A stretch of 6,845 nucleotides of DNA from Candidatus Aenigmatarchaeota archaeon (GCA_016202875.1 JACQNX010000020.1:1-6845); one strand, 5' to 3'. Counted from the stretch's first letter, positions 1 to 6,160 are shown. Numbers and translations are program-made. The notes: generated from the sequence alone by a model not told the origin.

Positions 1-54
1 GTCTAAATCTTTCCTCAGAAGAGCGAATATTTTTAATGCAGTTTGCTGTCTCAT
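1..54 (-). CDS. 5' end of an unidentified gene, running off the left edge
   Basis: On the minus strand an ATG at 54-52 opens a frame that reads MRQQTALKIFALLRKDLD and continues past the edge of the window. It has no internal stop and an amphipathic, lysine/leucine-rich start like that of many small archaeal DNA-binding or regulatory proteins, but 18 residues are too few to name a family. A TATA-like element in the right orientation lies about 40 bp upstream, which supports a real start here. There is no convincing Shine-Dalgarno sequence. Being only 18 codons, this could still be chance. Confidence 0.45.
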   Translation of the reverse strand, partial: MRQQTALKIFALLRKDLD

Positions 55-56
55 TA

Positions 57-98
57 TATTCACTTAATGAATAATACTATTCACTTTAGTATATAAAC
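57..98 (-). promoter_or_regulatory. Promoter and possible operator for the left-edge gene
   Basis: An A/T core (TATATAAA, 90-97) is placed to act as a TATA box for the minus-strand start at 54, predicting transcription from about position 69. Between this box and the ATG a 9-bp word, TATTCACTT, occurs at 57-65 and 78-86, 21 bp apart, which is two helical turns. The first copy also lies in an inverted repeat, ATTCA-CTTAA-TGAAT (58-72). Repeats in helical phase between a TATA box and a start codon suggest a repressor site. That is inference, since A/T-rich DNA yields such repeats readily. Confidence 0.35.
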
Positions 99-126
99 TT
101 TTCGACTTATGCTTGTGAAATTTCTA

Positions 127-336
127 TCAGCCTAAATCTACAGAAACATCAAGAAGCATCCCCACATTCCAAGCAGAACCCATAGCCAAAACCGGCGGCA
201 CGTCCCCATTTTTTATATTGATGAGCCAACTCTTCGTTTTGCCGCTCGACTCCACCCCAAGTTTTCTTGTCATCATGTCTCCTAGAGCAGTGATAAACCC
301 TCCAAACGTTGGGTCTTTTATAGAATTAATCGACAA
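127..336 (-). pseudogene. Tail of a decayed minus-strand gene, family not recognised
   Basis: The minus strand has an open frame of about 69 codons ending at TGA 129-127. It has balanced protein-like composition (for example FGGFITALGDMMTRKLG, then WLINIKNGDVPPVLAMGSAW). The plus strand over the same stretch reads as low-quality proline/serine-rich sequence. The frame has no ATG at its left end, only a TTG at 336, and is closed by a stop at 342-340. A neighbouring minus frame just upstream reads VDKDFVSVEGCRLIL before its own stop at 320-318, so the two pieces may be one protein split by a frameshift. The family was not recognised. It could instead be a short intact gene with a TTG start. Confidence 0.4.
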
Positions 337-355
337 CCTTCAACAGACACAAAAT

Positions 356-363
356 CTTTATCT
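356..363 (+). promoter_or_regulatory. TATA-like element before the transglutaminase-like gene
   Basis: CTTTATCT is centred 26.5 bp before the ATG at 386. That spacing fits an archaeal leaderless transcript beginning at or next to this ATG, and it is the main reason for preferring the 386 start over upstream alternatives. Confidence 0.4.
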
Positions 364-385
364 ACACCTTCATTCAATTAAAAAC

Positions 386-997
386 ATGTTCGGTTTCGGT
401 GCAGAAGAAATGCGCGTCCTCAAGGCCCTCAACACGCCGGCAAAAATTCAGGATTTTTTGCAGACGCTGCGGACAAATTTTGATTACGACACAGATACAT
501 GCATGTCGCCGCGCATGGTACTGCAAATGCGTCGCGCGCACTGCATAGAAGGCGCAATGCTTGCTGCAGCAGCATTACGTATCCATGGACATAAGCCTTT
601 GGTTGTTGACATGGATGCCGCAGCTTTTGACGAGTGTCATGTCGTAGCAGTCTTTAGACAGAATGGATATTGGGGCGCAATATCAAAATCCAATCACGCA
701 GTATTGCGCTACCGCGAGCCAGTCTACAAATCCATCCGCGAGCTGGTTATGTCCTACTTTCATGAATACTTTGACAATGCTGGAAGGCGAAGCCTGCGTT
801 CCTATTCACTGCCTGTAAATCTCTCATGTTTTGACAGCCGTGGCTGGATGACAGCAGAAAAGGATATCTGGTACATCCCACACTATCTCGCAAAAATCCC
901 GCACGTCCCTATTGTCACGCGCTCCCACATTGCCAGGTTCAGAAAACCAGATCCCATAGAAATTCAGGTGGGCAAAATTGTTGAGTGGACGAGATAA
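386..997 (+). CDS. Transglutaminase-like (cysteine-protease fold) protein
   Basis: A 203-residue protein that reads like the transglutaminase-like superfamily of papain-fold enzymes. The segment LNTPAKIQDFLQ (15-26) opens the domain. The probable nucleophile is Cys53 in AHCIEGA at the head of a helix, and the probable catalytic histidine is His85 in DECHVVAVF, followed by WGAISKSNHAVLRYREPVY (96-114). The third catalytic residue, usually Asp, is not obvious; N103 is a candidate. These families include peptidases and amidases; the substrate cannot be inferred. There is no signal peptide or membrane segment, so it is probably cytoplasmic. The frame is open back to 218, but the extra 56 residues look non-coding, overlap the minus-strand remnant, and lie before a TATA-like box 26.5 bp ahead of this ATG. 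The gene stands alone. A T-rich stretch follows at 1024-1029. Confidence 0.75.
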   Translation: MFGFGAEEMRVLKALNTPAKIQDFLQTLRTNFDYDTDTCMSPRMVLQMRRAHCIEGAMLAAAALRIHGHKPLVVDMDAAAFDECHVVAVFRQNGYWGAISKSNHAVLRYREPVYKSIRELVMSYFHEYFDNAGRRSLRSYSLPVNLSCFDSRGWMTAEKDIWYIPHYLAKIPHVPIVTRSHIARFRKPDPIEIQVGKIVEWTR

Positions 998-1164
998 TGG
1001 AATGACGATATAATTGTTACGGCATTTTTATTCTGTGATTTCTGATAAATATCTTTTGCAGATATTAGCAGAAAATAGCGCTTCCAAAGGCTTTTTGCCC
1101 ATTCAAATCTTTCTTTGCATGACTATAAAACTTTTATTAAAAATAGTATGCTGAATGTGATGCC
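998..1164. other. Intergenic region with a small inverted repeat
   Basis: No gene is visible here. TTTTTA at 1025-1030 could terminate the upstream gene. AATATC (1048-1053) and GATATT (1061-1066) form a 6-bp inverted repeat with a 7-nt loop, and CTG/CAG at 1042-1044 and 1069-1071 could extend it after a small internal loop. The right end carries the promoter of the DUF475 gene. Confidence 0.3.
1123..1141 (+). promoter_or_regulatory. TATA-like elements before the DUF475 gene
   Basis: Two candidate boxes lie close together. CTATAAAAC at 1123-1131 would start transcription near 1153 and leave a short leader containing GTGA (1157-1160) as a ribosome-binding site. TTTATTAA at 1133-1140 would start it almost at the ATG (1165). 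The sequence does not decide between them. Confidence 0.4.
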
Positions 1165-2106
1165 ATGGTTGAGATATTCTCTCTTGTGTTTATAATACTG
1201 GGGTTGGTATTGTTTGAAATAATCACGAGCATAGACAATGCAGTCATCAATGCAGATGTCCTTACCACAATGAGCCAGAGGGCAAGGCGCTGGTTCCTGA
1301 CATGGGGCATACTGTCTTCTGTTTTTGTCGTCAGGTTTGTGCTTCCCTGGGCTATCGTATGGGCTGCTATTCCCTCATTAGGGCCAATAGGAGCTCTCAC
1401 AGCGACATTCAGCAGCGACCCGAAGGTCATCGAAGCACTCGAGATGTCAGCGCCGCCCCTGCTCATGACAGGCGGCGTCTTCCTGGTGTTTCTTTTCCTG
1501 CACTGGGTATTCCTTGAACCCAAGAACTATGGGCTGCGCGGAGAGAGGCATATCGAGAAGCACGGGGTCTGGTTTTTCGCGGTTGTCTCCATTCTGCTCG
1601 CGCTGATTGTCTGGTTTGCCATAAACAAGAATCCCATAATGGCCTTCGGCGCAGTGGTAGGCTCAACAGCCTTTTTCATAGTGCACGGCTTCAAGGAGAA
1701 CGCGGCAAAGCATGAGCAGGAGCTCATGGGCAAGGCAGGCATGAGCGACTGGAGCAAGATTCTTTATCTGGAAGTCATCGACGCGACCTTCTCCATAGAC
1801 GGCGTTATAGGGGCGTTTGCGTTCACGTTGGCAGTCCCTCTGATATTAATCGGGAATGGTGTCGGGGCCATTGCAGTCCGCCAGATTACTATCAGCAATA
1901 TAGAGCGCGTGAAGCGTTACAAGTACCTGAAGAACGGTGCCATGTACTCCATTTTCATATTGGGATGGGTCATGGTAGCAAATGCCTTCGGCGTCCACAT
2001 CCCAGAATGGCTCTCGCCCATCGCGACCTTTGCGATTATCGGCTGGTTCTTCTGGAAATCAAAGAGGGAGCTGAGTAAGGCAGGCCTGAAAGTAGGAAAG
2101 GTCTAA
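1165..2106 (+). CDS. DUF475/TerC-superfamily integral membrane protein
   Basis: A 313-residue polytopic membrane protein with about seven to nine hydrophobic segments. The family mark is a pair of acidic membrane motifs: E18-x3-SIDNAV (22-27) in the first helix and EVIDATFSIDGVIGAFAFT from E203 (with D206 and D212) in the second half. This duplicated E...S-I-D pattern is typical of TerC/DUF475 proteins, part of a superfamily that contains tellurite-resistance TerC and manganese exporters. Metal-ion transport is plausible but not shown. The protein ends in a basic, lysine-rich cytoplasmic tail, and its length is near the family norm. The ATG at 1165 has GTGA four bases upstream. The gene stands alone; its TAA overlaps the stop of the minus-strand solute-binding-protein remnant. 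Codons are more G/C-rich than in the flanking intergenic DNA. Confidence 0.85.
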   Translation: MVEIFSLVFIILGLVLFEIITSIDNAVINADVLTTMSQRARRWFLTWGILSSVFVVRFVLPWAIVWAAIPSLGPIGALTATFSSDPKVIEALEMSAPPLLMTGGVFLVFLFLHWVFLEPKNYGLRGERHIEKHGVWFFAVVSILLALIVWFAINKNPIMAFGAVVGSTAFFIVHGFKENAAKHEQELMGKAGMSDWSKILYLEVIDATFSIDGVIGAFAFTLAVPLILIGNGVGAIAVRQITISNIERVKRYKYLKNGAMYSIFILGWVMVANAFGVHIPEWLSPIATFAIIGWFFWKSKRELSKAGLKVGKV

Positions 2107-2284
2107 AGTTTTTTTGGGCTGCCATTATCAACAACAAAGATGCTGTACGCACTTTTTAGGTCGCCGTTTTTGTCAAAGGTTATTGGCCCCTCGTCCAATT
2201 GTCTTTCTCATCAGGAGCAATGAAGCTGCCCTGTCTTATCTCAACTACTTCAATCTCATGTGGAAGCTGGCCAAAACTAAACAT
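2103..2284 (-). pseudogene. Frameshifted C-terminal remnant of an ABC-transporter solute-binding protein
   Basis: Read on the minus strand, 2189-2103 encodes GPITFDKNGDLKSAYSIFVV followed by DNGSPKKL and a TAG. This closely resembles the end of periplasmic-binding proteins of the branched-chain amino-acid (LivJ/Peripla_BP_6) type, whose last strands read G-x-I-x-F-D-x-x-G-D...YSIFVV. Just upstream, in a frame shifted by one base, 2284-2180 reads MFSFGQLPHEIEVVEIRQGS and on to NWTRGQ before a TAA. Joining the two by a frameshift near 2190 gives a continuous C-terminal segment. The rest of the protein, its signal sequence and its permease genes are absent, so this is a dead fragment. It ends inside the vapBC promoter, suggesting that vapBC or a deletion joined here. 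The family call rests on the last 29 codons. Confidence 0.6.
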
Positions 2285-2320
2285 AGCAACGTTTAAATAA
2301 TTAAACATACATAAACATAG
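2278..2320 (+). promoter_or_regulatory. vapBC promoter with repeated operator-like words
   Basis: GTTTAAATAATTAAAC (2291-2306) is a 6-bp inverted repeat that also contains the TATA-like core TTTAAATA, centred about 27 bp before the vapB ATG and so consistent with a leaderless transcript. The word TAAACATA occurs three times, at 2278-2285, 2302-2309 and 2312-2319; the last two are 10 bp apart, one helical turn. VapB-VapC complexes commonly repress their own promoter by binding such repeats (family knowledge). That these are the operator is inference. Confidence 0.5.
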
Positions 2321-2322
2321 AT

Positions 2323-2571
2323 ATGGCGACGAAAACAATCACCGTTACCGAGAGCGCATACGAGGCTTTGAAGTCCCTGAAGGAAAAGAACGAGAGCTTC
2401 AGCGAAACGATTCTCCGCGTCGCGAAGAGGAAGCCTTTATCCGCATTCTATGGTGCATGGAGTAAGGAAACGGCGGATAAGGTTGAAAAGCATATCAGGG
2501 AAACGCGCAAAATGCACAGCAAGCTTCACCAGGAACGTATTAAACGAATAGATGAGGAGTTGCGGTCATAG
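2323..2571 (+). CDS. vapB: VapB antitoxin, archaeal UPF0330/DUF217 type
   Basis: An 82-residue protein with the layout of archaeal VapB antitoxins. A short N-terminal strand, KTITVTESAYEALKSLK (4-20), is followed by ESFSETILRV (24-33), the ribbon-helix-helix-like part that binds DNA and dimerises. The rest is a highly charged helical tail, FYGAWSKETADKVEKHI onward, that would wrap around and inhibit the toxin. It is expected to neutralise the VapC encoded immediately downstream and to repress the operon. Its TAG stop is directly followed by the vapC ATG with no intervening base, so the two are co-transcribed and probably translationally coupled. There is no ribosome-binding site before the ATG, in keeping with a leaderless transcript from the repeat-rich promoter. 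Confidence 0.85.
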   Translation: MATKTITVTESAYEALKSLKEKNESFSETILRVAKRKPLSAFYGAWSKETADKVEKHIRETRKMHSKLHQERIKRIDEELRS

Positions 2572-2964
2572 ATGGTGTGCCTTGAGACTACATTCTTGAT
2601 AGACCTTTTGCGTGGCAGCGAGTCGGTCAGAAAATTAAGCGAGGAATTTACAGAGACCGAAGGAAGTCTTGCCGCAGCATCGCCTGCAATCATGGAAGTA
2701 TGGAGAGGCGCCATTGCGGAAAAGGCAAAGAATGGTGAAAAATTGCGGGCAACAAAGCTATTCCAATCGCTAAATGTATTGCCGTTGGATGGAAAGAGCG
2801 CAATGGAAGCGGCAGTGATAGAGCTTGAGCTGAAAAAAGAAGGGATAACAGTTGATATCGAAGATATCATGATAGCTGCAATAGCCCGTGCAAACGGCGA
2901 AAAGTTAGTGACGCGGGATGCTCATTACGCAAAGATTTCAGGATTGCAACTAATCAAATACTAA
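2572..2964 (+). CDS. vapC: VapC toxin, PIN-domain ribonuclease
   Basis: A 130-residue PIN-domain protein of normal VapC length. PIN toxins cleave RNA using a cluster of acidic residues and divalent metal. Visible active-site positions are the N-terminal LETTFLIDLLRG (4-15), E42 in MEVWRGA, D98 in DIMIAAIA, and D116 in TRDAHY. The first acidic position is normally Asp (LDT...); here it is Glu5, encoded by GAG. This may be tolerated or may weaken catalysis. The gene follows vapB with no gap and ends one base before the convergent uridine kinase gene. Some PIN toxins cut tRNA or rRNA, but the target here cannot be inferred. Confidence 0.88.
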   Translation: MVCLETTFLIDLLRGSESVRKLSEEFTETEGSLAAASPAIMEVWRGAIAEKAKNGEKLRATKLFQSLNVLPLDGKSAMEAAVIELELKKEGITVDIEDIMIAAIARANGEKLVTRDAHYAKISGLQLIKY

Positions 2965-2965
2965 A

Positions 2966-3568
2966 TCATATTTCTTCTCCGTCATTTACCACGACAACGT
3001 GCGCGTGCCGCTTCGTGGGCTCTATATGGAGCTCATGCATTGGTTTCACGGTCTTGCGGAACTGGTGCAGCACGCTTTCCCGCGTCCTGCCGCGCTCTTC
3101 CATGTCGCGCTTCAGCCTTCGTTCAAGCCTCATCTCTTCTGGGCAATCGACGAATATCTTCACATCCAGTTGCTCTTTAACAGGATCATGCAGGCAGAAC
3201 AACCCGTCAAGAACTATGATTTTTCCTGTTGAGAAGAAGCTCTCATATCCGCTCCTGCTGTGCGTCGTGAAATTGTAGAGAGGCTTTTCTATCGCCAGCC
3301 CGCGCTTCAGCTGCCCTAAATGCTCCGCCAGCAGCTCCATGTCTATCGCAGCCGGCTCGTCGAAGTTGTGATCGAACTTTTCAGTTGTCACAGATGCGTG
3401 CCCCTTGTAGTAGTCGTCCATCTTCAGGATGCGCGCGCCCAGCCGCCTTTCTAGTTCGCTTGCCAGCGTAGTCTTTCCCGAGCACGAGCCGCCCGCTATC
3501 CCTACTATCGCCGTCTCTTTTTGCGCCGCGCCCTGTATCATCTCAAGCGCTTTGTCGAGGTCTTTCAT
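2966..3568 (-). CDS. udk: Uridine kinase-like P-loop kinase
   Basis: A 200-residue protein of the uridine kinase/phosphoribulokinase family. Uridine kinase phosphorylates uridine and cytidine in pyrimidine salvage. The Walker A loop is GGSCSGKT (26-33). The substrate-binding part follows in family order: KMDDYYKG (48-55), NFDEPAAID (67-75), YNF with HSRSGYE (about 98-110), and a hydrophobic strand IIVLDGLFCLHD (Walker B region). A lid-like arginine-rich helix, RLERRLKRDMEERGR (about 147-161), follows. Length matches uridine kinases. Close relatives act on other nucleosides or on phosphoribulose, so substrate specificity is uncertain. The ATG at 3568 lies 26 bp from a TATA-like box, implying a leaderless transcript. 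It diverges from rfcS and converges on vapC with a one-base gap. Codons are G/C-rich. Confidence 0.82.
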   Translation of the reverse strand: MKDLDKALEMIQGAAQKETAIVGIAGGSCSGKTTLASELERRLGARILKMDDYYKGHASVTTEKFDHNFDEPAAIDMELLAEHLGQLKRGLAIEKPLYNFTTHSRSGYESFFSTGKIIVLDGLFCLHDPVKEQLDVKIFVDCPEEMRLERRLKRDMEERGRTRESVLHQFRKTVKPMHELHIEPTKRHAHVVVVNDGEEI

Positions 3569-3590
3569 ACCATAAGATAGTTTCCCAAAT

Positions 3591-3598
3591 GTATAAGA
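3591..3598 (-). promoter_or_regulatory. TATA-like element for the uridine kinase gene
   Basis: TCTTATAC on the minus strand is centred 26 bp from the ATG at 3568, the spacing expected for a leaderless archaeal transcript. Confidence 0.5.
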
Positions 3599-3667
3599 AT
3601 GTTGTCATCAAACTTCTTTTTATGATGGCGAAAGCGCACGCTTGCTTACGAGCCGATAGCAGAATCC

Positions 3668-3675
3668 TCTTAAAT
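3668..3675 (+). promoter_or_regulatory. TATA-like element for rfcS
   Basis: TCTTAAAT is centred about 26 bp before the ATG at 3698 and only about 17 bp before the ATG at 3689. If it is the TATA box, transcription would begin at the second ATG, which favours 3698 as the translation start. Confidence 0.45.
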
Positions 3676-3697
3676 CCTTTCTTTCTTTATGTTACGC

Positions 3698-4657
3698 ATG
3701 GCTGAAGGCATAGAAGAAATCTGGACAGAGAAGTACCGTCCGCAAAGGTTGAAAGAAATCATAGGCCAGCAACACATCATTGAAAGGCTCAAGCACTTCA
3801 TTGCGAAGCGCTCCCTTCCGCACATGCTCTTCGCAGGCCCTGCAGGAGTCGGCAAGACAACAGTTGCACTTGCCATTGCCACTGAGCTTTATGGCGACCA
3901 GTGGCACGGCAATTTCTTGGAGCTCAATGCGAGTGATGAACGTGGGATTGACACAATCCGCGTCAAGGTCAAGGAATTCGCCCGCACCATTCCCATGAAC
4001 GGCTTGTTCAAAGTTGTCTATCTGGACGAAGCTGACTCGCTGACAAAGGACGCCCAGCACGCTTTGCGCAGGACCATGGAGAATTACGCGCACATCTGCC
4101 GCTTCATTCTTGCCTGCAACTATTCCGGGAAAATAATCGCCCCCATCCAGAGCCGCTGCGCCGTCTTCCGCTTCTCTTCATTGAATGAAAAGGATGTCAC
4201 CGGCTGTTTGGCAGCCATAGCAAAAAAGGAAAAATTATCGGTTGATGGCAATGCCCTGAAGGCTATTTTCACGACAGCAGAGGGCGACCTCAGGAAAGCG
4301 ATAAACATCCTGCAGATGGCCTCGTCTGAAAAGAAGATAACAGAGAACGTTGTTTACGATGTTACAAGCAGGGCCGACCCGGAAGAGGTCAGGAAGATGA
4401 TCGAGCTTTCATTGAATGGCAGTTTTAAGTCCGCACGTGAAATGCTTTTGGACCTGATGTATCAGAAAGGTTTATCTGGTGAAGACATAATAAAAGAAAT
4501 GCACAGTCAGGTTATGAATTTATCTGTTGTGGACACGCAAAAAATGCAAATCATCGAGCGCATAGGCGAGTACGAGTTCCGTCTCACCGAGGGCAGCAAC
4601 CCCCAGATCCAGCTCGAGGCCTTGCTGGCGCAGATAGCTTTGATAGGACGGAGATGA
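3698..4657 (+). CDS. rfcS: Replication factor C small subunit (clamp loader)
   Basis: A 319-residue AAA+ ATPase that with the large subunit loads the PCNA sliding clamp onto primed DNA. Family marks in order: EIWTEKYRPQRLKEIIGQ (7-24) at the N terminus; Walker A GPAGVGKT (47-54); LNASDERGID (76-85); Walker B VVYLDEAD (106-113) with the DEAD core; RRTME (124-128); sensor region ILACNYSGKI (137-146); and the SRC motif (152-154), whose arginine acts in the neighbouring subunit's ATP site. The C-terminal third is the helical collar. Length matches archaeal small subunits. An in-frame ATG at 3689 would add three residues, but the TATA-like spacing favours 3698. No large-subunit gene is in the window. 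It diverges from the uridine kinase gene across about 120 bp. Confidence 0.95.
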   Translation: MAEGIEEIWTEKYRPQRLKEIIGQQHIIERLKHFIAKRSLPHMLFAGPAGVGKTTVALAIATELYGDQWHGNFLELNASDERGIDTIRVKVKEFARTIPMNGLFKVVYLDEADSLTKDAQHALRRTMENYAHICRFILACNYSGKIIAPIQSRCAVFRFSSLNEKDVTGCLAAIAKKEKLSVDGNALKAIFTTAEGDLRKAINILQMASSEKKITENVVYDVTSRADPEEVRKMIELSLNGSFKSAREMLLDLMYQKGLSGEDIIKEMHSQVMNLSVVDTQKMQIIERIGEYEFRLTEGSNPQIQLEALLAQIALIGRR

Positions 4658-4674
4658 TTCGTCTCTGGAATATG

Positions 4675-4683
4675 TTTTTTTAA
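4675..4683 (+). promoter_or_regulatory. T-rich element: end of rfcS and TATA-like box of the next gene
   Basis: TTTTTTTTAAG (4673-4683 region; the T-run begins at 4675) lies 18 bp after the rfcS stop and is centred about 27 bp before the next ATG at 4706. It could both terminate rfcS, since archaeal termination uses T-runs, and supply the TATA box of the downstream gene. Confidence 0.4.
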
Positions 4684-4705
4684 GTTTATTATCTTATTTT
4701 ATATC

Positions 4706-5584
4706 ATGCAACTTACTCGAAGAGAATTTGGGATAAGGGCAACTGCTTTTTTATTTACTGGTTTTTCAGCAGCACCATTATCTATGTCGAATGATAACGG
4801 CATGAAAGATGCTCACCCTAATGCCGTTTCATCTGAAATATCTTATCTGGCAGCAAAAAACGATGCTTCGCCTTATACACGGCAGGCGTATCTTAATAGA
4901 GCAAAGAAACAGTACGAAATGGAAGATGTGTGGTCTCTGATTTACGGCTTCGATATCGCAAAGATAAATGCATTTTGCCAGAGACTTGGAAAGCAACTTG
5001 GCTTGACAGAAAAAGAAACATCAGAAAAATTCAGTCATTTTAATCTTATTAATGCAAATACGACAGCTGCAATTATTGCACCTCCAGAAATCTATGGCAG
5101 AGAAATGGAAATATGTGTTTTCATAGGCCCACAAAATTTTAAAATACACCATTCAGAAGAAGATTTTCTCTCTGATATCGACCGCTACCACCAAAATGCA
5201 CAAGATGCGTATAAAGGTTTTCATATAGGAAATATATTTATTGATCATCAAATTGCTAGAAACATAAGAGGAGGAACATGGGTAGATATTACAGAAGTGA
5301 GAGGATACGACAATTTGTTTGCCAAAATAATAGAAGGAAAGAGAAATCCAAGCAACAGAGTAGCAGCTGCGTACTCGCTAGATTACTATAGTATAGTTCA
5401 AAGGTTAAAACAACTGGGAAAGAATGTATTTTATGAGGACATGCTTGTCAGAACCCTTCTTGGTGAAACACGGACATATCCTCTGGCTCCTTATGTGATT
5501 GTAGGCAGGAAAACAGGTGTGCGCCGTGAATTCGCTCCTACACGAATTGCCAGCTTAGCACAGGAGAAGCCGTTGATTTTATAA
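4706..5584 (+). CDS. Tat-exported protein of unknown family
   Basis: A 292-residue protein that I do not recognise. Its N terminus is a twin-arginine signal: TRREFG (4-9) followed by a hydrophobic stretch, ATAFLFTGFSAAPLS (12-26). It is therefore predicted to be exported folded, perhaps remaining anchored, since no clear cleavage site is visible. The mature part is soluble and mixed in composition: a helical segment around 55-105 (YTRQAYLNRAKKQYE, then INAFCQRLGKQLG), a strand-rich centre with VFIGPQNFKIHHSEEDF, and IFIDHQIARNIRGGTWVDIT, with scattered His, Asp and Glu that could be catalytic or metal-binding. Tat substrates often carry cofactors, but no cofactor motif is evident. Codons are more A/T-rich than in rfcS, a possible sign of separate origin. 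It converges on the GHKL gene with a 14-nt gap. Confidence 0.75.
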   Translation: MQLTRREFGIRATAFLFTGFSAAPLSMSNDNGMKDAHPNAVSSEISYLAAKNDASPYTRQAYLNRAKKQYEMEDVWSLIYGFDIAKINAFCQRLGKQLGLTEKETSEKFSHFNLINANTTAAIIAPPEIYGREMEICVFIGPQNFKIHHSEEDFLSDIDRYHQNAQDAYKGFHIGNIFIDHQIARNIRGGTWVDITEVRGYDNLFAKIIEGKRNPSNRVAAAYSLDYYSIVQRLKQLGKNVFYEDMLVRTLLGETRTYPLAPYVIVGRKTGVRREFAPTRIASLAQEKPLIL

Positions 5585-5598
5585 TTGCGCATATTTCA

Positions 5599-6120
5599 TC
5601 ACTTCCTCTTTATCAGAATAAAGATTTCAGTCCCTTCTTGCCCATTGTTAGACCACGATCGTGTTTTCAAACCATCAGAAAAATATTCTGCAGCAAAGCA
5701 ACCGATGCCTGCATGTCCTGTTCTGCCTGTTTCGGCATCTCTTCTTTGGTTTTCCTGTATGTATGCTAAAAACTCTTTGCCAGTGTTGGCAGCAATTCTG
5801 GATGCAATCTCTTTTCCTCTGGCAGCATGGTCAAAATCATCTTTTACAGGCAGCCGCAGGTAAATGCCTACTCTGTACCTGTTCCCTGTCACATAAACTG
5901 TTAGTTCTCTGCCTTGGTGAATCTCCATCAAATTAGTCAAGAGTTCCCCGGTTGCCTGCAGCGCGCAGTACGTCGGATTTGTGGCAGTAGAATGCTTGGT
6001 GTCCCTTGGATACCCCAAATCCTTCATGAATTGTTTGAGGTAATTATGAACTCTTGCCACCTCTCTACTCCTCTCTGTCTCCGCAAGTAAACAACTGGCA
6101 GATATAGTCAGCTTTCTCAT
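5599..6120 (-). CDS. GHKL/Bergerat-fold ATPase-like protein (RsbW/HATPase_c type)
   Basis: A 173-residue protein resembling stand-alone HATPase_c domains of the RsbW/anti-sigma kinase class. The N-box-like helix is ATGELLTNLMEIH (56-68), with Glu59 and Asn63 at the positions that hold ATP-Mg. After alternating strands (ELTVYVTG, RVGIYLRLPVKDDFD) comes the glycine-rich lid GHAGIGCFAAEYFSDGL (135-151), then GTEIFILIKRK at the end, the usual last strand. The G1 box, normally DxGxG, is not clear; VKDDFD (92-97) is the nearest match. Members bind ATP and act as protein kinases or regulators; a partner is not visible here. There is no signal or membrane segment. The ATG at 6120 lies 26 bp from the TATA-like centre shared with the divergent tRNA. 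GGGAGAG further upstream would precede a start about 8 nt away, an alternative to leaderless initiation. Confidence 0.65.
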   Translation of the reverse strand: MRKLTISASCLLAETERSREVARVHNYLKQFMKDLGYPRDTKHSTATNPTYCALQATGELLTNLMEIHQGRELTVYVTGNRYRVGIYLRLPVKDDFDHAARGKEIASRIAANTGKEFLAYIQENQRRDAETGRTGHAGIGCFAAEYFSDGLKTRSWSNNGQEGTEIFILIKRK

Positions 6121-6130
6121 AAAATAGCTC

Positions 6131-6160
6131 TCCCTAATAACTTTTTAAATCAATTAGGGA
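6131..6160. promoter_or_regulatory. Symmetric bidirectional promoter between the GHKL gene and the tRNA
   Basis: TCCCTAAT (6131-6138) and ATTAGGGA (6153-6160) form a perfect 8-bp inverted repeat with a 14-bp spacer. The spacer contains the TATA-like CTTTTTAAAT (6141-6150), whose centre (6145.5) is exactly the dyad centre. From there it is about 26 bp leftward to the GHKL ATG (6120) and about 28 bp rightward to the tRNA 5' base (6174). One element could thus serve both genes, with the arms occupying BRE-like positions on each side or a dimeric regulator's site. Confidence 0.6.

Noticed and set aside
218..385. N-terminal 56-residue extension of the transglutaminase-like protein
   Set aside because: Needs a TTG start, reads as non-coding composition, overlaps the minus-strand remnant, and lies upstream of the TATA-like box for the 386 start.
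1137..1757. Several minus-strand frames opposite the DUF475 gene
   Set aside because: Shadows of the membrane protein gene; rich in Arg/Ser/Pro with no motif.
2114..2296. A 60-codon plus-strand frame between DUF475 and vapB
   Set aside because: Cysteine- and phenylalanine-rich with no protein character; the minus strand carries the binding-protein remnant.
2999..3278. Plus-strand frames opposite the uridine kinase gene
   Set aside because: Antisense shadows of a gene with clear Walker A and substrate motifs.
5585..5936. Plus-strand frames opposite the GHKL gene
   Set aside because: Cysteine-rich antisense shadows; the minus strand has the recognisable ATPase pattern.
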